The notes beneath the pieces were generated by a model. That model searched no databases. It was not told the DNA's origin and worked only from the letters and a program-made list of their open reading frames with translations. A program made the translations under genes and the position numbers. Source: an uncultured Dysosmobacter sp. (GTDB lineage: Bacteria > Bacillota > Clostridia > Oscillospirales > Oscillospiraceae). From it: 53,599 nt of DNA. The stretch's first letter is position 1. The number at the start of each line of letters is the position of its first letter. This document shows, in pieces, positions 23,584 to 32,469 of this stretch. The DNA lies in contig CAKUBJ010000007.1 in assembly GCA_934636905.1 (NCBI GenBank), positions 1-53,599 on the forward strand. The letters run 5' to 3'.

Positions 23584-24858
23584 ATGACTGCTTACAAAGA
23601 CATGACACTGGATCAACGGAGGGCGGAATACGCAGCGCTTCAGACTTCCTTCGAGAATCTGAAGGCACAGGGACTGAAGCTGGACATGACCCGTGGCAAG
23701 CCCTGCAAGGAACAGCTGGATATGGTGTCGGACATTTTTGACACCCTCAACAAACCGGAGGACTTCATCGTTGACGGCATCGACATCCGCAACTACGGCG
23801 CACTGTCCGGCCTGCCGGAGGCCAAGCGCCTGTTCGCCAACATTCTGGACTGCAAGCCCAAGCAGGTATTCGTAGGCGGCAACGCCAGCCTTCAGCTGAT
23901 GTACGGCGTCATTGACAGCGCCTTTATCCACGGCCGACTCCACAGCCCCCGCCCCTGGTGCAAGGAGCCTGTTGTCAAGTGGCTGTGCCCCGCTCCCGGC
24001 TACGACCGCCACTTCAAGCTGACGGAGTCCTTCGGCTTTGAACTGATTACCATCCCCATGACCCCCGCCGGCCCGGATATGGACGCCGTGGAGGAAGCCG
24101 TCAAGGACCCGGCGGTGAAGGGCATCTGGTGCGTGCCCAAGTACTCCAACCCCGAGGGCACCATCTACTCCAAGGAAACCATCACCCGCATGGCCTCCAT
24201 GAAGCCCGCCGCGCCGGACTTCACCATCATGTGGGATAACGCCTACTGCGTCCACGAGTTCGACGGGGATTATGTGGAGTTCCCGGACATCCTGCACCAG
24301 TGCAAGAAGTACGGGAATTACGACATGGTCTATGAGTTCGCCTCCACCTCCAAAATCACCTTCCCCGGCGACGGCGTGGCCTGCATGGCCACCTCCGAGG
24401 CCAATCTGGCGGATTTTGAAAAGTGGATCGGCATCCAGACCATCTCCTACGACAAGGTGAACCAGCAGCGCCATGTGCTCTACCTTCAGAACCGGGCCCA
24501 CACCCTGAAGCTGATGAAGCGCCATGCCGCCGTCATGGCTCCCAAGTTTGAAGCTGCCCTCACCATTCTCAACCGTGAGATTGCGCCTCTGGAAATTGCC
24601 GGCTGGAGCCATCCCAAAGGCGGCTACTTCATTTCCTTCGACGCCATGTCCGGCACCGCCAAGCGGACGCTGGCGCTGTGCAAGGAGGCCGGTGTGTCCA
24701 TGACCGCCGCCGGTGCCACCTTCCCCTACGGCATCGACCCCAACGACAGCAACATCCGGATTGCCCCCTCCTTCCCGCCGGTGGAGGACGTGGAAAAGGC
24801 CATCACGGTGTTCTGCACCTGCGTCAGAATGGCCGCACTGGAGAAACTGGGTCTATGA
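23584..24858 (+). CDS. Aspartate aminotransferase-type PLP enzyme (class I, subgroup Ic)
   Basis: 424 residues from the ATG at 23584; another ATG three codons upstream lacks room for a site. The protein matches the distinct AspAT 1c group: the N-terminal LDMTRGKPCKEQLDMV, the NYGALSGLPEAKRLFA cofactor-phosphate region, VPKYSNPEGTIYS, MWDNAYCVHEF and the PLP-lysine segment FASTSKITFPGDGVA. NIRIAPSFPP carries the substrate-carboxylate arginine. It is expected to interconvert aspartate and oxaloacetate, linking to the Na+ decarboxylase at 27-31 kb. The radical SAM gene overlaps its end by 4 bp. Confidence 0.85.
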   Translation: MTAYKDMTLDQRRAEYAALQTSFENLKAQGLKLDMTRGKPCKEQLDMVSDIFDTLNKPEDFIVDGIDIRNYGALSGLPEAKRLFANILDCKPKQVFVGGNASLQLMYGVIDSAFIHGRLHSPRPWCKEPVVKWLCPAPGYDRHFKLTESFGFELITIPMTPAGPDMDAVEEAVKDPAVKGIWCVPKYSNPEGTIYSKETITRMASMKPAAPDFTIMWDNAYCVHEFDGDYVEFPDILHQCKKYGNYDMVYEFASTSKITFPGDGVACMATSEANLADFEKWIGIQTISYDKVNQQRHVLYLQNRAHTLKLMKRHAAVMAPKFEAALTILNREIAPLEIAGWSHPKGGYFISFDAMSGTAKRTLALCKEAGVSMTAAGATFPYGIDPNDSNIRIAPSFPPVEDVEKAITVFCTCVRMAALEKLGL

Positions 24859-25724
24859 GATATCAGGGTATGGTCTACCGTCCTCCCTCCGAGGCTTACA
24901 GTCTGATTGTTCAGGTGACCTACGGGTGCAGCCACAACACCTGCGCCTTTTGCAGCATGTACAAGGAGAAGCGCTTTGCCCTGCGGCCGCTGGAGGAAAT
25001 TCTGGAGGATTTCCGGACGGCGCGGCAGCAGTACCGCAGCGTCCGCCGCATTTTTCTGGCGGACGGTGACGCGCTGGTGCGGAAGGCCGCAGAACTGTAC
25101 ACCATTCTGGACACCATCCGGGAACTGTTTCCGGAATGTGAACGGGTCACCAGCTATGCCTCCCCCAGCAGCATCCGGCTGCGGACGGACGAGGAACTGC
25201 AAACTCTCCGGGACAAAGGGCTGACCATGGTCTATATGGGGCTGGAGTCCGGCAGCGACCGGGTGCTGACCCTCATGCGCAAGGGGCATTCCGCCTCCGA
25301 AATCGTGGCAATGGGCCAGAAGGTCCGCCGGAACGGCATGGCGCTGTCCGTCACCGCCATTACCGGGCTGGGCGGCCCGGAGCTGCTGGAGGAGCACGCC
25401 GTGAAAACCGCCGAGGCCTTCAACGCCATGAATCCCGAGTACATCGGAATGCTGACACTGATGGTGGAGCCGGGCACCCCGCTGTACGACTGGGTGCAGG
25501 AAGGCAGCTTCCGCCTGCTGGATTCCCATCAGGTGCTGAAGGAAACTGAACTGCTGGTATCCCACTTTGACAGCCCCGGCAGCGTGTTCCGCATGAACCA
25601 TGCCAGCAACTATCTGGATCTCCGGGGCACACTGAATCAGGACAAAGACGCCCTGCTGGCGGAAATCCGCCGGGCGGAGCAGGGGCTTACCCGCCTGCGC
25701 CCCGAAAGCTGGCGGGGACTGTAA
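24855..25724 (+). CDS. Radical SAM protein (Elp3/MiaB-like fold)
   Basis: 289 residues from the ATG at 24855, overlapping the previous stop as ATGA. The cluster motif GCSHNTCAFCSMYKEKRF gives the three iron-sulfur cysteines spaced CxxxxCxxC. IFLADGDALV and MGLESGSDRVLTLMRKGHS are conserved SAM-binding and barrel motifs, and LGGPELLEEHA follows the usual TGLGG position. Proteins of this group are often placed with tRNA or cofactor modification enzymes, but the substrate is unknown. Translational coupling to the aminotransferase may be only operonic. Confidence 0.82.
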   Translation: MRYQGMVYRPPSEAYSLIVQVTYGCSHNTCAFCSMYKEKRFALRPLEEILEDFRTARQQYRSVRRIFLADGDALVRKAAELYTILDTIRELFPECERVTSYASPSSIRLRTDEELQTLRDKGLTMVYMGLESGSDRVLTLMRKGHSASEIVAMGQKVRRNGMALSVTAITGLGGPELLEEHAVKTAEAFNAMNPEYIGMLTLMVEPGTPLYDWVQEGSFRLLDSHQVLKETELLVSHFDSPGSVFRMNHASNYLDLRGTLNQDKDALLAEIRRAEQGLTRLRPESWRGL

Positions 25725-25760
25725 CAGCCGTTTTTCACAATCCCAATAGCCCAGCAAAAA

Positions 25761-25984
25761 GCCCCGCGCCGGATTTTATCCGGCGCGGGGCGGAGACTGT
25801 CGATAAACCCGGAAGACTTGCGCGCCGGGAAGGAAGATAGTTACGAAAGAAACCCAGGAAGGGTGTCTTTCGTTTTGAATCATAAGTTTTTCTGAACTTT
25901 TCAAGTCCAGAAAAACTTGCAGCAGCTTGGCGAAAAATTTTTCGCCAAGCTGCGTCCCGCGCCGGATTTTATCCGGCGCGGGGC
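25761..25984 (+). mobile_element. Terminator-duplicating structured element, copy B
   Basis: The 29-bp hairpin starting CCCGCGCCGGATTTTATCCG is present at 25763-25791 and again at 25956-25984. The first copy keeps the upstream A-tract and the second the downstream T-tract of one bidirectional terminator. The 164-bp core (25792-25955) starts GGAGACTGTCGATAAA and has the same three hairpins as copy A with different stem sequences: 25843-25873, 25884-25918 and 25922-25953 (16-bp perfect arms). It lies between converging genes. No coding potential. Confidence 0.78.
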
Positions 25985-26050
25985 TTTTTATTTCAGGGGG
26001 AATCTTTGTCCCGGAATGGGCACAGGTGCGGCCTCATCCTGCCCTGCGGC

Positions 26051-27019
26051 TCAGCTGTCAAACACCACAAAGAGATTGCTGACGCCTCCGGACACGTCAA
26101 TGGGCGTATACTGCTCCACCGGCTGGGTCATGTCCGCATCCGTATAGAGGGTGTAATCGCTCCGCTCCGTATCAAAATAGACCTGGGTGCCGTGAGCCAC
26201 CGGATACCAGTACGTTGTCTGGTTCTCCCCCATGTAATCCAGAATGATGCTCAGTTCGCAGTAATCGCTGTCGGTAATCACAGCGTGGAAGGGGGACGCC
26301 GCCGGCGTATCCGCCTCGTCATAGGTGTACAGCCGCTCCTCCGCTCCCATGGAGGAATCGTCCGTCCCATAGGTGTAGGTGTTGACGGCGTACAGTTCAC
26401 AGGTTTCCGGATTCACGAAATAACAGGAGATGGCGTAGCTGTCCGCCTCATCCCGGTAGGAGGTTTTCACCGTCAGCACGGCGGCGCCGTCCTGCCAGGC
26501 GGTATCCGTCACCGTCCGCTCCTCCAGTTCCCCGCCTTCGGATTCCGGTTCATCCGCCGCCATGACCCGGGAAGCATATTCCTCCGCCGGATAGATGTGC
26601 ATATAGCACTTGCCGTCAGACTCGCTCATGGCGTACACGGCGCCGGAGTAATTGGCGTCGGCATAGGCCTCCTCGTAATAGCCCGGGGCATTCAGAAAGG
26701 TCTGCGCCCGGAACATCCGCAGGAAGCCGTCCTCCATGGTGTACTGGCTCCGGATGGTGGTAACCGGCTCCTCATCCCCCTCCGCCTCATACAGCCTGCT
26801 TTCCATGGACACCGTGCCGTGATTCTTCAGCAGGTTCTCAATCCGGTTGGCCTCCATCACCTGTTCCAGCGTGATGTCCGGCTTGCCTTCCTCCGCCGTC
26901 CCGGCAGGCTCCGTTTTCTCCTCCGGGGCGGGAGCCTCCGGCGCCGGCTTTGCCGTACAGCCTGCCAGAAGTGCCGCCGCAAGGACGGCCGTCCCCGTTA
27001 TTTTCATCCAATGGCGCAT
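26051..27019 (-). CDS. Hypothetical lipoprotein
   Basis: 322 residues. The signal peptide ends in the lipobox LLAGCTAKP (Cys about residue 21), then a Pro/Glu/Ala-rich linker to about residue 50. The mature domain is acidic and rich in Tyr, Thr and Asp, with repeated short beta-strand patterns (YTMEDGFLRMF, AVYAMSESDGKCYMHIYP, CYFVNPETCELYAVNTYTYG). This is reminiscent of the LolA/LppX-like envelope folds but I cannot name a family. Monocistronic, with GGAGA upstream of the ATG. Confidence 0.65.
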   Translation of the reverse strand: MRHWMKITGTAVLAAALLAGCTAKPAPEAPAPEEKTEPAGTAEEGKPDITLEQVMEANRIENLLKNHGTVSMESRLYEAEGDEEPVTTIRSQYTMEDGFLRMFRAQTFLNAPGYYEEAYADANYSGAVYAMSESDGKCYMHIYPAEEYASRVMAADEPESEGGELEERTVTDTAWQDGAAVLTVKTSYRDEADSYAISCYFVNPETCELYAVNTYTYGTDDSSMGAEERLYTYDEADTPAASPFHAVITDSDYCELSIILDYMGENQTTYWYPVAHGTQVYFDTERSDYTLYTDADMTQPVEQYTPIDVSGGVSNLFVVFDS

Positions 27020-27136
27020 GGTTTCTATCTCCTTACCTGATGCCGCTTTCCGGCAGTTCTAACGTGTTAGACGGATTCCCCTCTCCGTTTGTTTCACCCC
27101 CCGCCCCGGAAAATGGAAATTTTTCCCGGCAGAACG

Positions 27137-27180
27137 GCACCCTCCGGATGGTTCGTATCCGGAGGGTGCGTTTTCTTTTT
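27137..27180. terminator. Hairpin downstream of the decarboxylase operon
   Basis: 13-bp stem GCACCCTCCGGAT/ATCCGGAGGGTGC with a 7-base loop. The T-rich tail (GTTTTCTTTTT) is on the plus-strand side although the flanking genes are both on the minus strand, so it would work best against antisense transcripts; it may still end the operon. Confidence 0.55.
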
Positions 27181-27213
27181 ATGGAACTGCCGCCGTCTGC
27201 CCAGAGACTTCTC

Positions 27214-28638
27214 TCAGAATTTGTATTCCACAAACAGTTCCCGGACGGCGTTGGGGTCGGCCGGTGCGGCTTCCGTTTGCCGGGAGCCGTCCCGCATCTT
27301 CAGGAATTTGGGAGCCACCTGCGGGAACAGCGCCAGAGACAGCACATCCTCTTCGGATTTGGCAATATCCCGGAACTCCTCCTTGTATTTTTCCAGTTCC
27401 GGGGCAATGTTGTCCGCCGGGCGGCAGGTGATGACCTCCTCCGGCGCGATGCCCGCCATGGCCCGCACCTCGGGATTCACCTCCCCGGGCAGGGCGCCGT
27501 ACTCGCCCCGCAGCAGTGCCTTGGACTCCTTGGGGAAGGCCTTGTACTTGCCCACGATGACGTTCATCACCGCCTGGGTGCCCACAATCTGGCTGGTGGG
27601 CGTCACCAGCGGCGGATAGCCGAAGTCCTTCCGGACCCGGGGCACCTCCGCCAGCACCTCGTAGTACTTGTCCTCCTTCCCCGCCTGCTTCAGCTGGGAA
27701 ATCAGGTTGGAAAGCATCCCGCCGGGCACCTGATAGAGCAGGGTGTTGGTGTCCACCCGCAGAACCTTGGGGTCCAGAATCCCGTCCTTCTGCAGCCGCT
27801 GCGCTACCTTTCGGAAGTGGGCGGCAGCCTCGCTCATCCGCTGCTGATTCAGCCCGGTGTCCCGGACGGTGCCGCTGAGAGTCGCCGCCAGGGACTCCGT
27901 GGCGGGCTGGGAGGTGCCGTTGGCCAGAGGGGAGAGGGCCGTGTCCACAATGTCCACCCCCGCCACGGCCGCCATAAGGTTCACCATGTCGCCGGTGCCG
28001 GTGGTGTTGTGGGTGTGGAGGTGAATGGGGACAGACACCGTCTCCTTCAGCCGCCGGATGAGGCTGTAAGCGTCCATGGGCAGCAGGAGGTTGGCCATGT
28101 CCTTGATGCAGATGGCGCTGGCGCCCATTTCCTCCAGCGTCTTGGCCAGCTTCACGAAGTAGTCCTCATTGTGGATGGGGGAAACCGTGTAGCTCATGGC
28201 GGCTTCCACCTCGCCGCCGTACTTCCGGGTGGACTTGATGGCCTGTTCCAGATTCCGCACGTCGTTCAGGGCGTCGAAAATCCGGATGATGTCAATGCCG
28301 TTTTCAATGGACTTGCGGCAGAAGGCGTCCACCACGTCGTCGGCATAGTGCTTGTAGCCCAGAATGTTCTGCCCCCGGAAGAGCATCTGCAGCTTTGTGT
28401 GCTTCACATGGCGGCGGATTTCCCGCAGCCGCTCCCAGGGGTCTTCGTTAAGGAAACGCATACAGGCGTCAAAGGTGGCGCCGCCCCAGCATTCCAGCGA
28501 ATAATAGCCCACGGAGTCCAGAATTTCCAGTGCAGGCAGCATCTCTGCCGTGGTCATGCGGGTAGCCGCCTGAGACTGATGGGCGTCCCGCAGGATGGTA
28601 TCCGTTACCAGCAGGGGTTTATTTGATAAAAATTCCAT
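27214..28638 (-). CDS. oadA: Oxaloacetate/methylmalonyl-type decarboxylase, carboxyltransferase alpha subunit
   Basis: 474 residues. The HMGL-like TIM barrel starts VTDTILRDAHQSQAATRM, the PYC/OadA signature with the metal-binding Asp. LQMLFRGQNILGY, the catalytic-lysine region AICIKDMANLL and the metal-binding HTHNTTGTGDM are all present, and the conserved carboxylase C-domain follows. There is no biotin domain; that is supplied by the separate small protein at 30101. It transfers a carboxyl group from a 2-oxo acid (most likely oxaloacetate) to biotin. Last gene of a four-gene operon. Confidence 0.88.
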   Translation of the reverse strand: MEFLSNKPLLVTDTILRDAHQSQAATRMTTAEMLPALEILDSVGYYSLECWGGATFDACMRFLNEDPWERLREIRRHVKHTKLQMLFRGQNILGYKHYADDVVDAFCRKSIENGIDIIRIFDALNDVRNLEQAIKSTRKYGGEVEAAMSYTVSPIHNEDYFVKLAKTLEEMGASAICIKDMANLLLPMDAYSLIRRLKETVSVPIHLHTHNTTGTGDMVNLMAAVAGVDIVDTALSPLANGTSQPATESLAATLSGTVRDTGLNQQRMSEAAAHFRKVAQRLQKDGILDPKVLRVDTNTLLYQVPGGMLSNLISQLKQAGKEDKYYEVLAEVPRVRKDFGYPPLVTPTSQIVGTQAVMNVIVGKYKAFPKESKALLRGEYGALPGEVNPEVRAMAGIAPEEVITCRPADNIAPELEKYKEEFRDIAKSEEDVLSLALFPQVAPKFLKMRDGSRQTEAAPADPNAVRELFVEYKF

Positions 28639-28657
28639 GATTCTCTCCTCTCAGTCC

Positions 28658-30082
28658 TCAGCCGAACAGGGAAATCAGCACTCCCGCGGCAATGGCGGAG
28701 CCGATGACCCCTGCCACGTTGGGGCCCATGGCGTGCATCAGCAGGAAGTTGCCGGGATTGTACTGCTGTCCCACCATCTGGGACACCCGGGCCGCCATGG
28801 GCACGGCGGACACGCCGGCGGAGCCGATAAGGGGATTGATTTTCTCCTTCAGGAAGAGGTTCATGAACTTGGCCAACAGCACGCCGCCTGCCGTTCCGAA
28901 GCTGAAGGCCACCACGCCCATGATCAGGATCTTGATGGTCTGCCAGGACAGGAAGGTAGTGCCGGTGGCGGTAGCGCCTACGCTGACCCCCAGGAAAATG
29001 GTGACAATGTTGATAAGTTCGTTCTGCACGGTCTTGCTGAGCCGCTCCGTGACACCGCACTCCTTAAAGAGGTTGCCCAGCATCAGGCAGGCAATCAGAG
29101 GTGCGGCAGAGGGCACCAGCAGCGCCACGAAGATGGTCACTACGATGGGGAAGATGATCTTCTCCTTCTTGCTGACCTCCCGCAGGGGCTTCATGACAAT
29201 CTGCCGCTCCTTCTCCGTGGTCAGCAGCTTCATAATGGGCGGCTGAATCACGGGAACCAGCGCCATATAGGAGTAGGCCGACACCGCAATGGGGCCAAGA
29301 AGCGCCGGTGCCAGCAGGGCGGTGACAAAGATGGCCGTGGGGCCGTCGGCGCCGCCGATGATGCCGATGGAACTGGCCTCCGCACCGGTGAAGCCCATAA
29401 GGCGGCAGCCCACATAGGTCACGAAAATGCCCAGCTGGGCGGCAGCGCCCAGCAGCAGGCTCTTGGGGTTGGCGATGAGGGGACCGAAGTCCGTCATAGC
29501 GCCCACACCCATGAAAATCAGGCAGGGGTAAATACCCAGCTTCACCCCCAGATACAGGATGTCCACCAGACCCGGGGTAACGGTAAGGTAGGAAAGGGTC
29601 ACGCCGTAGTAGGCCGCGGCCTGCTCCGCCTGCACCACCGCCTCAAGCTGGGCAGCAAAGGTGCTCAGCGTATTACCGCTCTGCTCCATGACGGCGGCAA
29701 TGGTCTGCTCCACCGCCTCCGGAGAGAAAGCAGTCCGGGCAATACTCAGAAGCTGCTGGAGATAGGGTGCCAGCACGTTTTCCGCCACGCCCTGACTGTG
29801 AAGCTCCGCCAGCAGTTCCGCCGTCACCGGTTCGCCGCCGATAAGATTCCAGTGGATATGGCCGCCGGCAAAAAAGATTTCATGGAACATATTGGCGCCG
29901 GGAAGGTTGGTGATGAGCATACCGAAGGCGATGGGCACCAGCAGCAGCGGCTCGAACTTCTTCACGATGCCCAGATACAGCAGCACGCAGGCAATGGCAA
30001 TCATAATCAGGCAGCGCCAGTTGCCATCCTGGGTAAACAGATAGAATCCGGTATCGTGGATAAAGCGAATGATTGCTTCCAT
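28658..30082 (-). CDS. oadB: Sodium ion-translocating decarboxylase, beta subunit
   Basis: 474 residues, membrane protein with about nine to ten helices. It decarboxylates carboxybiotin and pumps Na+ outward. Conserved segments are [19 protein letters not shown], with the essential Asp of the ion path, [35 protein letters not shown] and [20 protein letters not shown] soluble helical insert (about residues 75-165, rich in Gln, Glu and Ala) makes it longer than the enterobacterial protein of about 430. It lies 18 bp after the biotin-carrier gene and 19 bp before oadA. Confidence 0.92.
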   Translation of the reverse strand: MEAIIRFIHDTGFYLFTQDGNWRCLIMIAIACVLLYLGIVKKFEPLLLVPIAFGMLITNLPGANMFHEIFFAGGHIHWNLIGGEPVTAELLAELHSQGVAENVLAPYLQQLLSIARTAFSPEAVEQTIAAVMEQSGNTLSTFAAQLEAVVQAEQAAAYYGVTLSYLTVTPGLVDILYLGVKLGIYPCLIFMGVGAMTDFGPLIANPKSLLLGAAAQLGIFVTYVGCRLMGFTGAEASSIGIIGGADGPTAIFVTALLAPALLGPIAVSAYSYMALVPVIQPPIMKLLTTEKERQIVMKPLREVSKKEKIIFPIVVTIFVALLVPSAAPLIACLMLGNLFKECGVTERLSKTVQNELINIVTIFLGVSVGATATGTTFLSWQTIKILIMGVVAFSFGTAGGVLLAKFMNLFLKEKINPLIGSAGVSAVPMAARVSQMVGQQYNPGNFLLMHAMGPNVAGVIGSAIAAGVLISLFG

Positions 30083-30100
30083 TCTCCGCCCTCCGTTCCC

Positions 30101-30466
30101 TTACCGGAGCACGCAGAGCAGGGCGCCGGATTCCACGGCGCTGCCTTTGGAGGTGCTGACGGACTCCACCACGCCGTCCCGGGGGCACATGATCTCGTTT
30201 TCCATCTTCATGGCCTCCAGAATCATCAGCACATCGCCCTTTTTCACCGTCTGGCCGGCGGAAACATTGACAGAGAGGATAGTGCCGGGCATGGGAGCGG
30301 TAATGGGGGTGCCCTCTGCGGAAGCGGCGGGCGCCGCAGGAGCGGCAGCGGGGGCTGCAGGGGCAGCAGCGGCAGCGGAAGCGGAAGCGGCAGGCGCCGC
30401 GCCGGTCAGTTCCTCCAGTTCCACTTCATAAACCGTGCCGTTGACGGTGACTCTGTACTTTTTCAT
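30101..30466 (-). CDS. Biotin carboxyl carrier protein of the Na+ decarboxylase
   Basis: 121 residues. The C-terminal biotinyl domain has the biotinylation motif EAMKMEN near residue 90. The N-terminal 20 residues ([17 protein letters not shown]) are the usual start, and the middle is a flexible Ala/Pro linker (about residues 23-50) that lets the biotin swing between the alpha and beta subunits. Second gene of the operon. Confidence 0.9.
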   Translation of the reverse strand: MKKYRVTVNGTVYEVELEELTGAAPAASASAAAAAPAAPAAAPAAPAASAEGTPITAPMPGTILSVNVSAGQTVKKGDVLMILEAMKMENEIMCPRDGVVESVSTSKGSAVESGALLCVLR

Positions 30467-30484
30467 ATGGTCTTCTCCCTTTCC

Positions 30485-30751
30485 TTACACTTTTTTCATG
30501 GAATGGATGCGGATGCCGGTGATGTCGGTGCCCAGCTCCTCCGCCAGAGCGGCGGACACGGCGGCCACCATCTCCGGCGTCACCGTCTGCTGAGGGGCTG
30601 CTGCCGGAGACGGGGCGGCAGGTTGGACGGCGCCGGGTTTTTTCCGGCCCAGAACCGCGCCCATCAGCGCCGTCAGCGCAATCAGGCAGATCAGGCCGAA
30701 AAACACGGTTCCCATGCCCATCAGGCAGACAAACAGATGCGAGTAATCCAT
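30485..30751 (-). CDS. OadG-family small membrane subunit of the decarboxylase
   Basis: 88 residues from the ATG at 30749-30751, which follows AAGGAGG; a longer frame upstream has no site. One N-terminal membrane helix (CLMGMGTVFFGLICLIALTAL), a Pro/Ala-rich linker and a C-terminal HxxK-type end (EELGTDITGIRIHSMKKV). OadG-type subunits hold the complex together. First gene of the operon, downstream of a structured AT-rich leader. Confidence 0.8.
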   Translation of the reverse strand: MDYSHLFVCLMGMGTVFFGLICLIALTALMGAVLGRKKPGAVQPAAPSPAAAPQQTVTPEMVAAVSAALAEELGTDITGIRIHSMKKV

Positions 30752-30833
30752 CTTTCTCCTCCTTGCTGTGTTTTCATTTCCACGGTTTCCGGCGTAAGCC
30801 ATTGTTCCGGAAACTGTAAGAAAACATTACGTC

Positions 30834-30878
30834 AATGAATTTACTGTTTTCCTGAATTTTCCCTGAAATAAATTCATT
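30834..30878. promoter_or_regulatory. Inverted repeat in the decarboxylase operon leader
   Basis: AATGAATTTA (30834-30843) and its complement TAAATTCATT (30869-30878) enclose two near-identical units, TTCAGGGAAAA and TTCAGGAAAA on the minus strand. It lies between the -10 box at 30892-30897 and the oadG start, so it would be transcribed as a hairpin or serve as an operator. No known regulator is assigned. Confidence 0.4.
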
Positions 30879-30891
30879 TTCGTTAAATCCT

Positions 30892-30920
30892 ATTTTATGA
30901 TACCTGTCCGGCTTTGTAAA
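30892..30920 (-). promoter_or_regulatory. Promoter of the Na+ decarboxylase operon
   Basis: Minus-strand TTTACA (30915-30920), 17-bp spacer, TAAAAT (30892-30897); leader about 135 nt. The rest of the 30752-31050 gap has no gene. Confidence 0.65.
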
Positions 30921-31050
30921 TGCAAAGATGTCACACTTTTCCCCTGCGCCGTACAGGGTTTCTTAATCAAAAAGACGACAGGCGGCAGGGTGGAACACCG
31001 GTTCTCTTCCCATGCGCCTCCTCTCCGCCGCGTTCTGCCCTTCTGTTCAG

Positions 31051-31082
31051 AAACGCCCGGAGCGGATGCGCTCCGGGCGTTT
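31051..31082 (-). terminator. Terminator of the plsX-acpP-rnc run
   Basis: 14-bp stem AAACGCCCGGAGCG/CGCTCCGGGCGTTT with a 4-base loop, about 100 bp past the rnc stop; symmetric, so it may act both ways. Confidence 0.75.
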
Positions 31083-31180
31083 GAATCCGCGGTGAATCCA
31101 CGGGATCGGTTGACATGGAAAAACAGCTTTCCGGGCAGAAGCACAGGGTTCCTGCCTCTGTCAATGGAGGATGCTGATCG

Positions 31181-31864
31181 TTATGATTCCTCCAGCTTTT
31201 CCAGCGCGGCTCTGGCGGCCATCTGCTCGGATTCCTTCTTGCTGTGTCCGCTGCCCTCGCCAATGGGGGCGCCGTTGAGCCGCACCTCCGTGACAAAGGT
31301 CTTGGCATGATCGGGGCCTTCCTCCCGCACCATGCAGTAGGTCAGTTCCTGACCGGCCTGCCGCTGGATGCGCTCCTGCAGGGCGGTTTTGTAGTCCCGG
31401 CGGCGCTCCTCCACCACCTCTTCCCGCTCCACATTCAGCAGAACCCGGTGGATCAGTTCCGACGCGGCGCCGATGCCTCCGTCCAGATAGACGGCGGCGA
31501 AAACCGCCTCGGTGGCATCCGCCAGAATGGACGGGCGGCGGCGGCCGCCGCCGGCCTCCTCTCCCCTGCCCAGCTTCAGATAGCTGCCCAGATCCAGCTT
31601 CTGCGCCACCTCGTGCAGACTCTGCTCACACACCAGCGCCGCCCGGATGCGGGTCAGATCCCCCTCCGGCAGATCCGGATGCCGGGCGAAGAGATACTCC
31701 GCCGTGACAAAGCCCAGCACGCTGTCTCCCAGAAATTCCAGCCGCTCATTGCTGCCCAGTCCCTGTGCCCGGTGCTCGTTGGCATAGGAGCTGTGGTTCA
31801 GAGCCTCCCGCAGCAGCTGCCGGTTCCGGAAAGTATAATTCAGTTTTTTCTCCAGTTCCTGCAT
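31181..31864 (-). CDS. rnc: Ribonuclease III
   Basis: 227 residues. It cuts double-stranded RNA in rRNA processing and mRNA control. The signature NERLEFLGDSVLG (about residues 38-50) and the second metal-ligand region ADATEAVFAAVYLDGG mark the endonuclease domain. The double-stranded RNA-binding domain covers about residues 155-227 (DYKTALQERIQR, GHSKKESEQMAARAAL). It follows acpP, the widespread acpP-rnc order. Confidence 0.96.
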   Translation of the reverse strand: MQELEKKLNYTFRNRQLLREALNHSSYANEHRAQGLGSNERLEFLGDSVLGFVTAEYLFARHPDLPEGDLTRIRAALVCEQSLHEVAQKLDLGSYLKLGRGEEAGGGRRRPSILADATEAVFAAVYLDGGIGAASELIHRVLLNVEREEVVEERRRDYKTALQERIQRQAGQELTYCMVREEGPDHAKTFVTEVRLNGAPIGEGSGHSKKESEQMAARAALEKLEES

Positions 31865-31914
31865 TCCTGTTCCCCTTATAAGGAAGCCCCGCGCGTGGCG
31901 GGGTCATCCTTTCA

Positions 31915-32160
31915 TTATTTCAGTCTGGAAGCGACAAAGTTCACCGCATCGCCTACGGTTTTCAGCCCGGCCAACTCGTCCTCGCCGGCCTCGCCCATGT
32001 CGAATTCTTCTTCCATGGCCATCACCAGTTCCACCAGATCCACGGAATCGGCGCCCAAATCCTCTTCAAAAGAGGTATTCATGGTCACCTCGGAGGGTTC
32101 CAGCGCAAACTGTTCGGATACCAGACTCCGCATCGTCTGAAAGATTTCTTCAACTGACAT
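31915..32160 (-). CDS. acpP: Acyl carrier protein
   Basis: 81 residues, acidic. The phosphopantetheine attachment serine lies in LGADSVDLVELVM (about residue 39). It carries growing chains in fatty acid synthesis. An AGGAG site precedes the ATG. A 277-bp inverted-repeat element (32193-32469) separates it from plsX, so it may need its own promoter. Confidence 0.96.
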   Translation of the reverse strand: MSVEEIFQTMRSLVSEQFALEPSEVTMNTSFEEDLGADSVDLVELVMAMEEEFDMGEAGEDELAGLKTVGDAVNFVASRLK

Positions 32161-32192
32161 AAAAATTCACTCCTATGGGATTTTTGATTCAT

Positions 32193-32469
32193 TACCATCG
32201 ATTGACAAGGGCAGATACGCCTGCCAGCGTGTCTTTCCGGCGCTTTTTGCCCTTTTCGTCTTGGCGGGCGCCAGCCCGCCTGCGCCTCAAAAGCCAAAAA
32301 TCACTTGTAAATTCATCGCTGGCAGGTGCTTTGCAGTTTTGCCGGAGCAGAAATGTGCCCAGGCAAGGAAAGACCCGCAGGGAATACTGTCGTATTCTCA
32401 AGGGGCTTGACGCGGTATGGGGACATTTCTGCCCGTCAAAACCGTGTCTGCCCTTGCCAATCGATGGTA
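32193..32469. mobile_element. MITE-like inverted-repeat element E3 (TACCATCGATTG family)
   Basis: 277 bp bounded by terminal inverted repeats: left TACCATCGATTGACAAGGGC, right complementary to TACCATCGATTGGCAAGGGC, about 24 bp with one mismatch. The inside encodes nothing credible. It contains a segment (GGCAGGTGCTTTGCAG) complementary to part of E1, which suggests the short copies derive from elements like this. It is inserted between plsX and acpP. No transposase gene for these ends is in the window. Confidence 0.68.

Noticed and set aside
28595..30838. 747-codon open frame on the plus strand
   Set aside because: Antisense to the decarboxylase beta and biotin-carrier genes; composition is His/Gly/Gln-rich noise.
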